Below, one piece after another: positions 10,983 through 20,400 of a DNA stretch of 64,000 nt. The DNA is from Bryoerythrophyllum caledonicum. Taxonomy: Eukaryota > Streptophyta > Bryopsida > Pottiales > Pottiaceae. The notes under the pieces were generated by a model, which saw nothing but the letters and a program-made list of their open reading frames with translations, had not been told where the DNA came from and ran no database searches. Both the position numbers and the translations under genes were made by a program. The stretch is from assembly GCA_963971425.1 (NCBI GenBank), contig OZ020514.1, forward strand, positions 28,570,602 through 28,634,601, in the 5' to 3' direction. Within the stretch, counting starts at the first letter, position 1; the number at the start of each line of letters is the position of its first letter.

Positions 10983-11735
10983 CTATATCTCATAGCGGAA
11001 GCAAGCGTCCGGAACTTCAAAGTTGAATGGTTTAGCCATTAGCTCGTCAACCACTTTGGAGAGTGTTGGACGTTTGATTGGATCTCGCTTCAGTAACTTG
11101 TCGATCTTCACTTGAAAAGCTGCGTAGTTGACGGTTGATTTGAAGAATGCTAAGCCAGGTTCTTTCCCCAAATTGCTCTAGCCATCCACCCAACGGAGTA
11201 CGAATCGGCAAGCTGGGTGTATTGGTGTCGCCGCTGCATCACATCCAATGCCATTTCCGAATCTTGTCGGCTGAATTTGTAAAACAACTCTGGAGCTACC
11301 CAATGTCGTCTACGGCGTTGATTGTCAAGCTCCCTCTCAGTCCGGAATCCATATTTTGAAGGCTCTTCGTGTGATACTCGGCTCGCAATTCTCCAATCTA
11401 AAACGCCAATGAAGACCGACCGTGGTTTCTCTGGAGGAAAGTGGAGAAGCACGTTTGTAGGAGCGATGTCATTGTGAATGACATTTGCCTTGTGGACTTG
11501 GGCCATGGTGCACATCAAAGCCCAAGCAAGTCTTGCTCTATTCTTCTGAAAGGCTAAAATTTGTACAGTATCCTCCGCCGAAATGTATGGAGCTGAAAGG
11601 ATTGAGTTGCTCGAAGCCGCCGGATTTGCCTTTGAATCGACGGTTTTAAAATGGGCCCAGCTACCACCATTCTACTACAATGTGTACGCCTCCATATTCT
11701 TCGTATTCACTGCCCAAAACTTTATAACTCCTGGG
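10983..11735 (-). pseudogene. Kinase-like pseudogene K2 (C-terminal half)
   Basis: This is the C-terminal part of a protein-kinase-like sequence. The catalytic loop reads VIHNDIAPTNVLLHF, with the His-x-Asp and Asn of the HRD motif but Asn for Arg. The metal-binding Asp sits in GVLDW, and the APE motif reads VAPELFY. A subdomain IX-like SYSVGW and a C-terminal helix RDPIKRPTLSKVVDEL follow. A one-base loss in a G run near 11165 breaks the frame, and the same break is present in the duplicate K3, so it predates the duplication. Two tandem TAG codons replace Trp-Trp seen in K1. The N-lobe is missing, cut at 11735. Confidence 0.8.
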
Positions 11736-11880
11736 CAGGGTTGTCATACTGGACGGACGTCCGGTTCGCCCGTCCGGTAGAGCTCTTGCCTGTCCGATAG
11801 AGTCAACAGAGGGTTGACTTACCCGCTAGGTAAAAAACAGGCAACGTGGCAGCCATGTTGCCACCACATCGCTGCCACGT
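11736..11880 (+). mobile_element. Possible hAT-type terminus with GGACGG repeats
   Basis: The sequence starts CAGGGTTGTC exactly where the kinase duplication breaks off and continues with repeated GGACGG/CCGTCC units and an inverted segment. A similar start (CAGGGTTGTC plus GGACGG repeats) occurs at 19824-19885, and a reverse-oriented relative ending in GACAACC at about 38100-38256. hAT transposons commonly begin CAG-G-x-TG. I found no partner end or 8-bp target duplication in the window, so this stays tentative. Confidence 0.4.
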
Positions 11881-11889
11881 AGGACAGGG

Positions 11890-12030
11890 TCATGTTTGAG
11901 TAGGGGCGGGGACTAATGCCAAGAGGGAGATGGGGCGGAGACGTCCCCGCCCCTGCCTATAAAAGGGCGGGGACGTCTTCGCCTCTACTAGTGCAGGGGC
12001 GGGGACATCCCCGCCCCTTCATGAGTTAGA
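11890..12030. promoter_or_regulatory. GC-box/ACGT palindrome cluster 1
   Basis: Three near-palindromes of the form GGCGGGGACGTCCCCGCC, with a central GACGTC, lie here, with TATAAAAG at about 11957. The same module stands in front of the R1 and R2 genes, which suggests a promoter. No gene of that family starts just downstream here, so it is probably an orphaned promoter. Confidence 0.5.
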
Positions 12031-12423
12031 TTATAGTGTGTTACAGTATGTTGGTACACTAAAATTTATGTTTAGTGTAGTATACACTAAATGAGAACCC
12101 ATACACCAATTGCAAATGACGCACTTAGTGTAGAAACATAACCGTACACTAAATGCCATTTACTACATTATTTGTCAATTTTGGTAAAAATAATAAAATT
12201 ATTTTTTCCACTTGTGCACATTTAGTGTATCAATAGTGTATCAATGATTATTTGTGCTTGAACAAATGCAAATCTCGGATTTAGAATTTAAGATTTGGAC
12301 GTATCCAATTTTGATTAAAATATAACGTATGGCAATTGCGAAGTACACATATTCTTCTACGAAGATGCCGTATTGCCTATTTAACCACCACATGCGAAAC
12401 TAATGCAGCTAATTAACAAAAAA
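12031..12423. other. AT-rich spacer
   Basis: This holds short TTTAGTGTA/TACACTAAA repeats between 12050 and 12240 and no coding sequence that I can support. Confidence 0.5.
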
Positions 12424-14001
12424 CTATTGTCGATAACAACATAGAAGCATAGTCCAATTGTAAGGGGGTTTCATTAATGTATTTAAAACATCTGGCACAA
12501 AAGACCATTCTTCGAGATCTTTTTGCAATGCTGCAAATTTTAGCTTCAGGTTTACATATTGCTTCGTGTTTTTGGTGGTGAAATACGGAGTGTCCCAATC
12601 TTCTTTCCAAATTTTTTCACAAATCCAACCCACCGCAAATGCATCTGCTGCCCTGGAGTAGAGGTGTGACCGTTGCAGGACTTCAAGCGAGTTGGTGGAG
12701 TCCCGCGGCCCAAAAACATAGAACAATTCTGGTGCCACAAACCGTCGCCGCTCTCGCTCTAGTTGAACATGCTCCTTGAATTGATAACCATACCTTGATG
12801 GCTCATTCTCCACAACCCGACTAGAAAGCCCCCAATCGCAAATTCCGATGTACACGGTATCGGGTTTCCACTCATCAAAGTGGAGCAAAACATTCGATGG
12901 AGAGATGTCATTGTGTATATAATTTGCGTCGTGGCATTTCCCCACAATGACAAGCAACGATAGCGCGAGGTTCACTCGATTTTGGCGGTAAGTTTTTACC
13001 CACCGAAGCTCTTGGATCGACAACCCTGTATTTGGATGCATCTCAATCCGTTCAAATGACAATGCTTTGTCCACTTTCGAGTCAAATTTGGACCAAAAAC
13101 TACCCAGAGATCCCCCACTCCACCAGAGCTTGTACCCTTCCATAGTTTTCGGGTGGATGTACGCAAGTCTAATGATCCCTGGATGCACTACCGGACACCT
13201 TCCAGCCTCGTTGATGATGTCTCAGCGCTTCTCCCTCTCGTTGGTGTTGGTCAGGGTCTTTCCGGCGAAGTAAATCCAACTTGGAATGTTTTCCAATTTG
13301 GTTATCATCACCTTCCGTACAGCCCCATAGCCACCCACCGCTTCCTGTCCTCGCATTGGGATCACCTTAGCGCAACTTTCAAGCCACTTGAAAGTTCTAC
13401 CTACGCAATGAGCCAAAGTTTGCTCCTCAATGGTCGCTTTCCAAGGAGCCAGTTTCTTCTTACGGGAAGAAGAGTACTGTTGAACGAAGCCCTGGATCAT
13501 CCTCATCTTCGCCACCAGTGTGTCCTCCTCCATGTTCCAGTTGCTTCCATCCTCCTTCTTCCCTGTGACGTAACACCAGTTCGCAACAATATTGGTGGTC
13601 AGTGCAATCACTTGTGTGTCCAACCACTCCGAATGCAACCAATAATCTGAGAAATTATTAAATTTCTCGGATTTCTCAAGGTTTGACATTAATTCGTGTT
13701 GCATGTCAATGGTCAACTTGTGGTATCCCTCTTCGTCGTGCGCCAAATAGCTCCTCATCAACGCTCCTCTCGTTCGGCGGTTGTAAAACTCGACGGCAAT
13801 CCCTCTACATTCAACCATGTATTCGTGCGGGGGCATGTCCGGATTTGGTGACTTCTTCCGCCTCTTCCCGCTCGATGACGACGGATTCAATGATCCCGAA
13901 GTCAACTCCGTGTTGGTGGACGGAAGCACCGTCTCACCAACATCATCCAAATCCATAAATAGGGGGCGCTTCTCCATCGACCTACTTCCTTCTCCCGCCA
14001 T
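12424..14001 (-). CDS. K1: kinase-like protein with one in-frame TGA
   Basis: A frame of 526 codons starts at the ATG at 14001 (MAGEGSRSMEKR) and is interrupted by a single TGA (13222-13224), between EREKR and DIINEAG. A CGA Arg codon is the simplest ancestor. The N-terminal half is Ser/Lys-rich and then helical. A glycine-rich loop (VGGYGAVRKV near 13330) and the Lys motif YFAGKTL (near 13270) start the kinase fold. The catalytic loop is YIHNDISPSNVLLHF (about 12910), metal binding is in ICDWG (about 12835), and then come VAPELFY and DAFAVGW. The HRD Arg is Asn. The layout recalls FunK1-type kinases, but I would not assign it firmly. The gene faces R1 head to head. Whether it is functional depends on the TGA. 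Confidence 0.65.
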
Positions 14002-14491
14002 ATGTGATAGTCAACTCCATACTGTGGTCGAAATTCCAAGTTGATGGTTTTAAAAAAAACCGCAAAGTGTCGGGCACAATAAATGGGCCAAGCCCGACCA
14101 CCCACGGAACTCACTTTCAGGCCGCTAAGCGAACTCACATGTGAGGCCTAGGGAGTGGACTTGGCAGAGAATAAGGATAAAAGTCCCCTGTTTACATGGT
14201 GTAGGGTTCTTTTCGAGAAGACGTCCCCGTCCCACCCGGGCAGGGGCGGGGACCTCTATGCCCCTGCCCGGTAAGAGGCGGAGACGTCCCAGCCCTTGCC
14301 TAGGGACCCTAGACTAGTGCTTCGTCTATCGGCTATATAATATCGTGTACACCCCTAATTGTCCCCGCCTCACATACTCCCTCTTCATCCACCTCTTAAT
14401 TGAGTTGGTTGTGGACGTTGTGTGAGGACTTCATCCATTCGCATCACATACATTATTCAAATTTTCCCCACCCGTGGCCACACCGGTAAAA
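14002..14491. promoter_or_regulatory. Shared spacer between K1 and R1 with GC-box palindromes and TATA box
   Basis: The 490-bp gap between the divergent K1 and R1 starts holds a cluster of GACGTCCCCGYCCC/GGGGCGGGGAC motifs (14210-14300) and a TATA-like CTATATAATAT (about 14333). A block from CCCCGCCTCACATACTCC onward recurs in front of R2 (18090-18160). The shared block and its distance to the ATG make a core promoter for the R genes likely. The ACGT core suits plant bZIP factors, which is inference. Confidence 0.6.
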
Positions 14492-16759
14492 ATGATTAAA
14501 GAAGAACGAGACAAGAGTTGACTACGATCGGGAAACAAACAACGGAAGAGGTTGCATGTGCTTCAAAATCCTGTTAAACTGGCTTTTAAAGGTTGGGAAG
14601 AAGTTCCGGAGCCATGGATTTTCGAGGATTGCGCAAACTTCATCGAGTGGTGCCATATCGACAAGGCTTTTCCACAAGAGCGACACAATTATCACCAACG
14701 CTTTTGGAAGGCAAATTTATGGAAGTGCACCAACGAGGCATTCGGAAATCGGTGCATTGAAGTATACCTAGTCTTGTACGACATCCCTTATATCAAACGC
14801 AATGAAGTAAATATCTTCCTTGCGCGAGGTGTCGACACGGAGGTAAAGTTGGGCAAGAGGGTGGATTGGTCCACCTTGAAAGCCATAAGAGATAGCATAC
14901 AAGTTCCTTCTCCGGCGAATGGATTGATTCCAATGGGGACACGGAGGTATCTAGAAGGCGGATTGGGCAAATTGATGGCACGGACTGAATCGGTCGACAC
15001 GTACAAGACCGATCCCTCAAACACGGATACAGACTCTGACGAATTCCACGTTCCAATCACCTGGAGCCAAAGGACACAAGCGTGCACCAAACAAAGGAGG
15101 GCCGAACAAAGGGTTAACGTAGTTGTTAACGATACTATTAATGAAGTTGTAGCTCAAGTACAATCCCCCGCGGTTGTTGATCGAACGTTTGAAGCCTCTA
15201 CTAGTGCTATTTTTGCAAGCACTATCCTAACTTTGTTGAACCAATTGGAAGGAAAGACGACAGAACTATTGTCATTGCGCGATGAGGTTCGCAAGTTGAA
15301 AGTTGAAGTTAATGATAAAAACCTTGTTATTGACCAGCAACGACGTGATATGGAGGAGCTCCGACTTGCCCTACAAGCTAGTACAATGACCATAGAAGAT
15401 CGGAATCCACGACGGGAGGAGGAAGGGCTTGTACACGTGTCAACCCAAGACGATTCATTGTCGTTTGACGAGGCCCCTACCAACGCCGACAAAACTATGG
15501 TCAACAAAGAAGAGGGTACGGCACGTGACGGCGGCAAAGAGCGCGCTAAAGCGCTTGAAGAGAATTCAAGACTACAAAGTCGCTTGGATGTGTTGGTAGA
15601 ACATTACTATCAATGGAAGTTGGCCTGCGTCTTCACGGTCGATCGGTCCCGAAAATTGGTGGCGGAATTCCAAAAAATTGACAACAACTATACCGAAAAC
15701 AACCAAGAGAGGGTGTTTGGTTTGATGTCGTGGGCCCTCGTAGATGATCTTTTCAAGATGGATGAAATGGCGATGGTAAAAACCGCCGGTGGGCAAACAA
15801 CCATCAATTGGTCCCGTTACAATTGGAATTTCAAAAAGGAGGTTTCATCCACCCTCGACCATCGAGGCAACCCCATGTTATTGTGGCTACAACCTTCGAG
15901 CTTCGTATCCGACGGTACGACTTGCTCAATTTGTCTAAATCCATTTGGTCTAGAAGGTGGGATGCATCTAGGTACTTGTGAGCACTTGTACCATCCATTT
16001 TGCTTGATTAGCTTGATGATTGTACGCCGACGGTGCTCATTGTGCAAGGCCCCTTTTCACGAGCAATTGTATGAACTTTTTGGATTAGTTCCATACATGC
16101 CCCCGCATTGGGAGTTCAATGTGACGAACGCTCATGATCAATCACAGATGTGGGGAAAGGATTTGGTGTGGAGCTGGAAACTGAAGATGCACTCGTCGGA
16201 TTAGATGCACCTCTCAAACGAGTGGGGTTGGGAAAGGGACCCGGAGCAGATTGTCCGGGTGTGCAAGAATTTGATCTTGTTAAAGGACAAATACGGCCAA
16301 GGAAAACGAAATTTCTTCTACCAATGCTTTAATGGCCATTGGGACGAGAACGAGGAGCAATTTCGTTTTGGACCTCATCCACGGCAATGGTTGTGGGCCA
16401 TTGACGGAGTTCGCATCACAGACGACAACGGGGATCGCATTTCTCACGACGTTGACCAACCGGACCTGCAAGAACTAAGACAATTATCGGAATCAGAGTG
16501 GAAAGAAATTTTCTGAAATGACGGAATGGACTTCTTGCTCGATGTGTACAGTCCAGGGACACGGCAAGCGCTGGACCAGCTCATGTAATCCCAAATCCTA
16601 GGGGCCGTGTTGGATGAAGTTGGACCAGCGAGGAGAACACGATTGGCGTCTCGTAGACTTGTATTGGGCTCAGATGAAGACCTCTCTATGCACGTAGGGG
16701 CACACGACAACGAGGCAGGGGCGAGTGGCACTACTAATAGCCCGATGAATATTGACTAG
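14492..16759 (+). pseudogene. R1: RING-H2 protein with a conserved GW domain
   Basis: One frame runs from the ATG at 14492 to a TAG at 16757, with stops at 14519, 16202, 16514 and 16586 but no shift. The N-terminal domain (RLHVLQNPVKLAFKGW, WCHIDKAF, KLGKRVDWSTL) is shared with R2, R3 and R5. A coiled coil follows (about 15230-15380). The RING finger at about 15916-16060 has CSIC, CEHLYHPFC and CSLC with spacing C-x2-C-x14-C-x1-H-x2-H-x2-C-x10-C-x2-C, a full RING-H2 set. Such domains usually make E3 ubiquitin ligases. A C-terminal part (WSWKL, RNFFYQCF) is also family-conserved. The 1.6-kb stretch from the second stop on is fully open, so a truncated product from a later start is possible. 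Confidence 0.7.
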
Positions 16760-17835
16760 GTGTATTTTTTGTTTTTGTGGTACCAAGAGTCAATTTTCTT
16801 ACAATGCCTCATCCTTTAGCGTTTGATGTATTTTCCCATTTTTGTACTACATTATGCATAGTAAAAAAATATAAATAGTAGTGTCTACATTCTACTTGAT
16901 AATAGTGATGTGATTATGGATGTACTTAAGCCTCATAAGGATTTGTGCGTTTGTATAAACAAAAATGGTGTGGAGTCGTGGACCAATTTTTAAACCTCCA
17001 AACATTTTTAATCCCTAAAGGACCAAGGCATTTTTGCACCAAAAACACTTCAAAACTGCCCGGCTATAGTATAATGCCTAAGAAGGGAGACAAAACCTTT
17101 TCATTTCTACATCTAACCGTAGGATCTCAATAAATACTTCTTTGTTAATGTTCCTACAAAATTTCATAAATTTTTACCGCACTCCTTGAAAGACTTGCAT
17201 ACCTCCCATGCTATTCACTACTTGGTATCGTATTTTTGCACTACATTAAGCCTAAATCCATCACTAATGGTATTTTAGGATGATGTTAGTTTCTTATACA
17301 CCAATTGTTAGAGGTAGAAAAAGGGTGTAGCTTATTCAAGTCAACTATGCTAGTAGTGGAAGCTCAAAAATGGGCGATTAACGTTTTAGTTTCTAGATAC
17401 TTGATATGTTTTAGATTGATGATCCAAACGGTCAACATGAAGGTCTACACCACGTATTGTTGTGGAAAAAATCAAAGTATAAAAAGTCGAAATCTCTAAG
17501 TTTTATGTTGTAATACGTTTTTGTTTATGGTACCTTGCTCGTTTTATTTTTGGCAATATGTGAAAATCTTTGACTTGAGTTGAAGCGTTATTTTCCACTA
17601 AAGACAAGATTTTTTTTTTAAATTTGAAAGAAAATAATTTTCTACACTCTTATGTTTGCTCCAAAACTAATAGGGAGCTAACAAAGGTGTTCCTTATTGG
17701 AGAGCATGCCGTCAAAGTACAAAAGTTGTACTTTCCGTTTCGCCTTCCTCCCTAGAACTAGGGAAAGACATAATCTGCGTGTTATTTTAAGTGCATTAGG
17801 ATCTTGTCGGAACCAAAATTAATGCACCCCATATT
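16760..17835. other. AT-rich spacer after R1, partly duplicated downstream
   Basis: No gene is visible. The last part (about 17655-17825, from AGGGAGCTAA to TTGTCGGAACCAAAA) recurs at 19230-19375, and CCCATGCTATTCACTACTTG near 17205 recurs near 19048 and 19210. The R2 unit therefore sits within a tandem segmental duplication. Confidence 0.6.
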
Positions 17836-17944
17836 TAATTGTGCACCTGCCTCATGGAGATGAGGAGTGCCTCGGCCAAGCAACAATGGCCTCAAACGCC
17901 TCCTTCATGAGTTTTGTGGAGACGACCCCTCCTCCAAATTTACA

Positions 17945-18080
17945 AGCAAACGTCCCTGCCCCTGCCCTGGTGAGGCGAGGACGTCTCCGCCCCTGCCCTG
18001 GTGCAGCGGAGACGTCCCCGCCCCTACCGAGGCACGGGCGGAGACGTCTCTGCCTCTACCGGATTACTATTTTAATGGAG
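17945..18080 (+). promoter_or_regulatory. GC-box/ACGT palindrome cluster in front of R2
   Basis: Four units of the type GGACGTCTCCGCCCCTGCC or its relatives stand about 140-260 bp upstream of the R2 start. The CCCCGCCTCGCATACTCC block shared with the R1 promoter follows. Position and conservation between R1 and R2 support a promoter role. Confidence 0.55.
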
Positions 18081-18206
18081 AAACTCCTCATTTGTCCCCG
18101 CCTCGCATACTCCTATCCACCATCTCTTCATTGAGCTGGATGTTGGCGTCGTGCAAGGTCTCATTCATCCATCCACGCCAGAATTTTGCGAGAACACGTG
18201 CACACC

Positions 18207-18809
18207 ATGTCTTCACCCGGACAATTGGCCAAGGAGGAGCGAGACAAGACCTGCGCACGAGCGGGGAACGCCCATCGGAAGCGGTTGCACGTTCTTCGTA
18301 ATCCGGAGAAGTTGGCTTTTCGAGGTTGGAAGGACGTACAGGAGCCATGGAGTTTTGATGATTGCGTGAACTACATCGAGTGGTGCCCCATCGACAAGGC
18401 TTTCCTAGAGGAGCGACACAACTATCACCGGCGCTTCCACAAGGCAAACTTGAAACATTGCGTCGACGAGGCATTTAAAAATCGATGCATCAAAGTTTAC
18501 CAAGTGTTGTATGACGTCCCATTCGTCAAACGCAACGAAGTAAATCTCTTCATTGCGCGGGGTGTTCATGCGGAGGTAAAGTTGGGCAAGAGAGTGGATT
18601 GGTCCACTTTGAAGTCCATGCCGGGGAAGGTAATAATTCCTCGCCCAGGATATGGAATAATTCCAATGGGATGGCGCAAGTATCCGGAAGGTGGATTGGG
18701 CAAGTTCATGACTGTGATGGAAGACACACCTAGCTACGATATTGACACGTCGAGTTCAAATGCTGACTCCGACGGAACCCACGTCCAAGTCGTGAGCGAA
18801 AAGGCATAA
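18207..18809 (+). CDS. R2: short member of the GW/RING family
   Basis: An intact 200-codon frame from the ATG at 18207 (MSSPGQLAKEERDK) to a TAA. It aligns with the N-terminal domain of R1 throughout: HVLRNPEKLAFRGW, WCPIDKAFLEERHNYH, KLGKRVDWSTLKS and KYPEGGLGKFM. It ends in the acidic stretch that precedes the coiled coil in R1. The coiled coil and RING are absent, so this is either a truncated copy or a stand-alone form of the N-terminal domain. Unlike R1 it has no internal stop. I do not know the function of the domain. Confidence 0.65.
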   Translation: MSSPGQLAKEERDKTCARAGNAHRKRLHVLRNPEKLAFRGWKDVQEPWSFDDCVNYIEWCPIDKAFLEERHNYHRRFHKANLKHCVDEAFKNRCIKVYQVLYDVPFVKRNEVNLFIARGVHAEVKLGKRVDWSTLKSMPGKVIIPRPGYGIIPMGWRKYPEGGLGKFMTVMEDTPSYDIDTSSSNADSDGTHVQVVSEKA

Positions 18810-18970
18810 GCTAGTGGTAGGCTGAGGAGGACCGAACGAGCCCTTCACCAACGTTACTACTGACTAGGAGTATTTAAAGGTTTAGGACGTAGCAAATCAA
18901 TTTTGGGAACAATACTTTTGCTCTAAACATTATATGATTTTAAAATATCCTTTTTGTTTGTAATGGTACG

Positions 18971-19231
18971 TTTTATTTAGAGAACTTGCACATTACATTC
19001 TACTAGAGGCTTATACTACCCTTTATGGATGGGGACTTGCATAGATCCCATGCTATTCACTACTTGATTCATTTTTTTCTTTAATGGTATGTGGTACATT
19101 CCTTTTCTTTTGTGGGACACTTGTGTTTAAGTTTTTATTTAGAGAACTTGCACATTACATTCTACTAGAAGCTTATACTACCCCTTATGGATGGGGACTT
19201 GCATAGCTCCCATGCTATTCACTACTTGATC
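18971..19231. repeat. Tandem direct repeat, period about 162 bp
   Basis: A block of about 99 bp starting TTTTATTTAGAGAACTTGCA and ending CCCATGCTATTCACTACTTG occurs at 18971 and again at 19133 with only a few differences. It lies in the 3' flank of R2. Confidence 0.8.
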
Positions 19232-19464
19232 TAAAAGGGAGCTAATAAAGGTGTTCATTATTGGAGAGCATGCCATCAAATTACAAAAGTAGTACTTTCC
19301 ATTTAGCCTTCCTTCATAGACATAATCTGCTTCTTATTTTAAGTGCGTCGCAATCTTGTCGGAACCAAAAATAAGACACCCTATATTAAAACCTCTACCC
19401 TCCTCATGGAGACGAGGAGTGCCTAAGCACCCAAAATGCCCCAAAGGCCTCCTTCTCCTGGGTT

Positions 19465-19590
19465 GGGGAGACGTCCCCGCCCCTACCCGGGTAAGGGCGG
19501 GGACGTCTCCGCCCCTTCACGGAGACGTCTCTGCCCTTGGCTCGTCAGATCCCACCCGTTCTTGGCTTGTGTATAAAAAGATCGGGGAGG
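19465..19590 (+). promoter_or_regulatory. Orphan GC-box cluster with TATA box
   Basis: Three GACGTC-centred GC palindromes (19470-19540) and TATAAAAAG (about 19572) repeat the R-type promoter layout. The sequence downstream has no R gene. It belongs to the second copy of the duplicated R upstream region. Confidence 0.5.
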
Positions 19591-19749
19591 GCCGTTTGTC
19601 CTCACGCTTGTCACCTTGGGCTCTATCCCTTGGACCTCAATTTAGTTTGAGCTCCTTGCGAGTCTACTTGGGTGGCAGGCGGCACTGGTGTGCGGCTGAG
19701 GTGATGTAAAAATTGGTTCAAGCAGTGCACCAGCGCTATCAGACCTCAC

Positions 19750-19890
19750 ATTTTCACCAAACATGAATCCAAACATGAACCCAAACAGGAGCCCGAATAG
19801 GAACTCGAACAAGAACCCAAACAGGGTTGTCTACAAAGACAGATAGGGGCCCAAAGACAACGGACGGACGGACATGACGGACAACACTTT
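19750..19890 (+). mobile_element. Short AACCCAAACAGG repeats followed by a hAT-like terminus
   Basis: A run of about 12-bp units (AAACATGAAYCC, AACCCAAACAGG and variants) leads into CAGGGTTGTC (about 19824). GGACGG repeats follow, and after a short gap the 21-bp array 2. This order (terminus, GGACGG, array) matches, in mirror image, 38256 to 37640. I take it as the left end of the hAT element whose transposase lies at 20624-26591. Confidence 0.45.
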
Positions 19891-19994
19891 TTAACAGACA
19901 CTTGCATGTAAAAAAATTTACAAACCCTTAAATCAAATTTACAACTTATTTCCTAGAAAAACACGTATGTAGACATCTCAGACGGCTTTCCACG

Positions 19995-20400
19995 TTACAT
20001 GATAGGACCGGACGCGCAACATTTGGGACCGGGCGCGTGCTAATCTGGGCGAGGCGCGTATATATAGGGTCGGGCGCGTACTAATTATGGCCAGGCGCCT
20101 ACTTCAAGGCCATGCGCGTAGCCCTCAGGGCCCGGCGGATACCAAAAAGGGCCGGACTCGTACCTATTAATGTCGTGCGCGTACCCCTAAGGGCCGGGCG
20201 CATACTAAATAGGACCGAGCGCATATCTCTCAAGGCCGGGCGCGTATCGTCAAGGTTGGGCACGTACCATTAGAGGCCGGACCTGCATTGTTACGGGCCT
20301 AGCGCGTACCATTGTGGGTCGCGAACGCACCTTCCTATCGGTCGCGCTCGGTTAGAAGCGGGGCGCACTCATGAAGGCCGGGCGTGCGCGCTCGTGGGGA
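19995..20400 (+). repeat. 21-bp GC-rich array 2
   Basis: About eighteen degenerate units of the form GGGCGCGTAC plus variable bases plus GGCC, spaced 21 bp for most of the length. It flanks the hAT transposase on its 3' side; array 3 flanks the other side. Confidence 0.8.

Larger units (their letters stand above)
10443..11735 (-). repeat. Inverted duplication, copy 1
   Basis: The whole stretch, from the array through the 3' part of a kinase pseudogene, recurs in opposite orientation at 36716-38007. The translated antisense stretch at 11147-11359 is identical to that at 37092-37304 over all 70 residues, so the copies are very recent. Copy 1 stops at 11735, directly against a CAGGGTTGTC motif (11736-11745) that looks like a hAT terminus. 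Confidence 0.85.

Noticed and set aside
13019-13028. GACAACCCTG, a possible partner for the hAT-like terminus at 11736
   Set aside because: It lies inside the conserved K1 coding frame, and the next eight bases do not match those before 11736.
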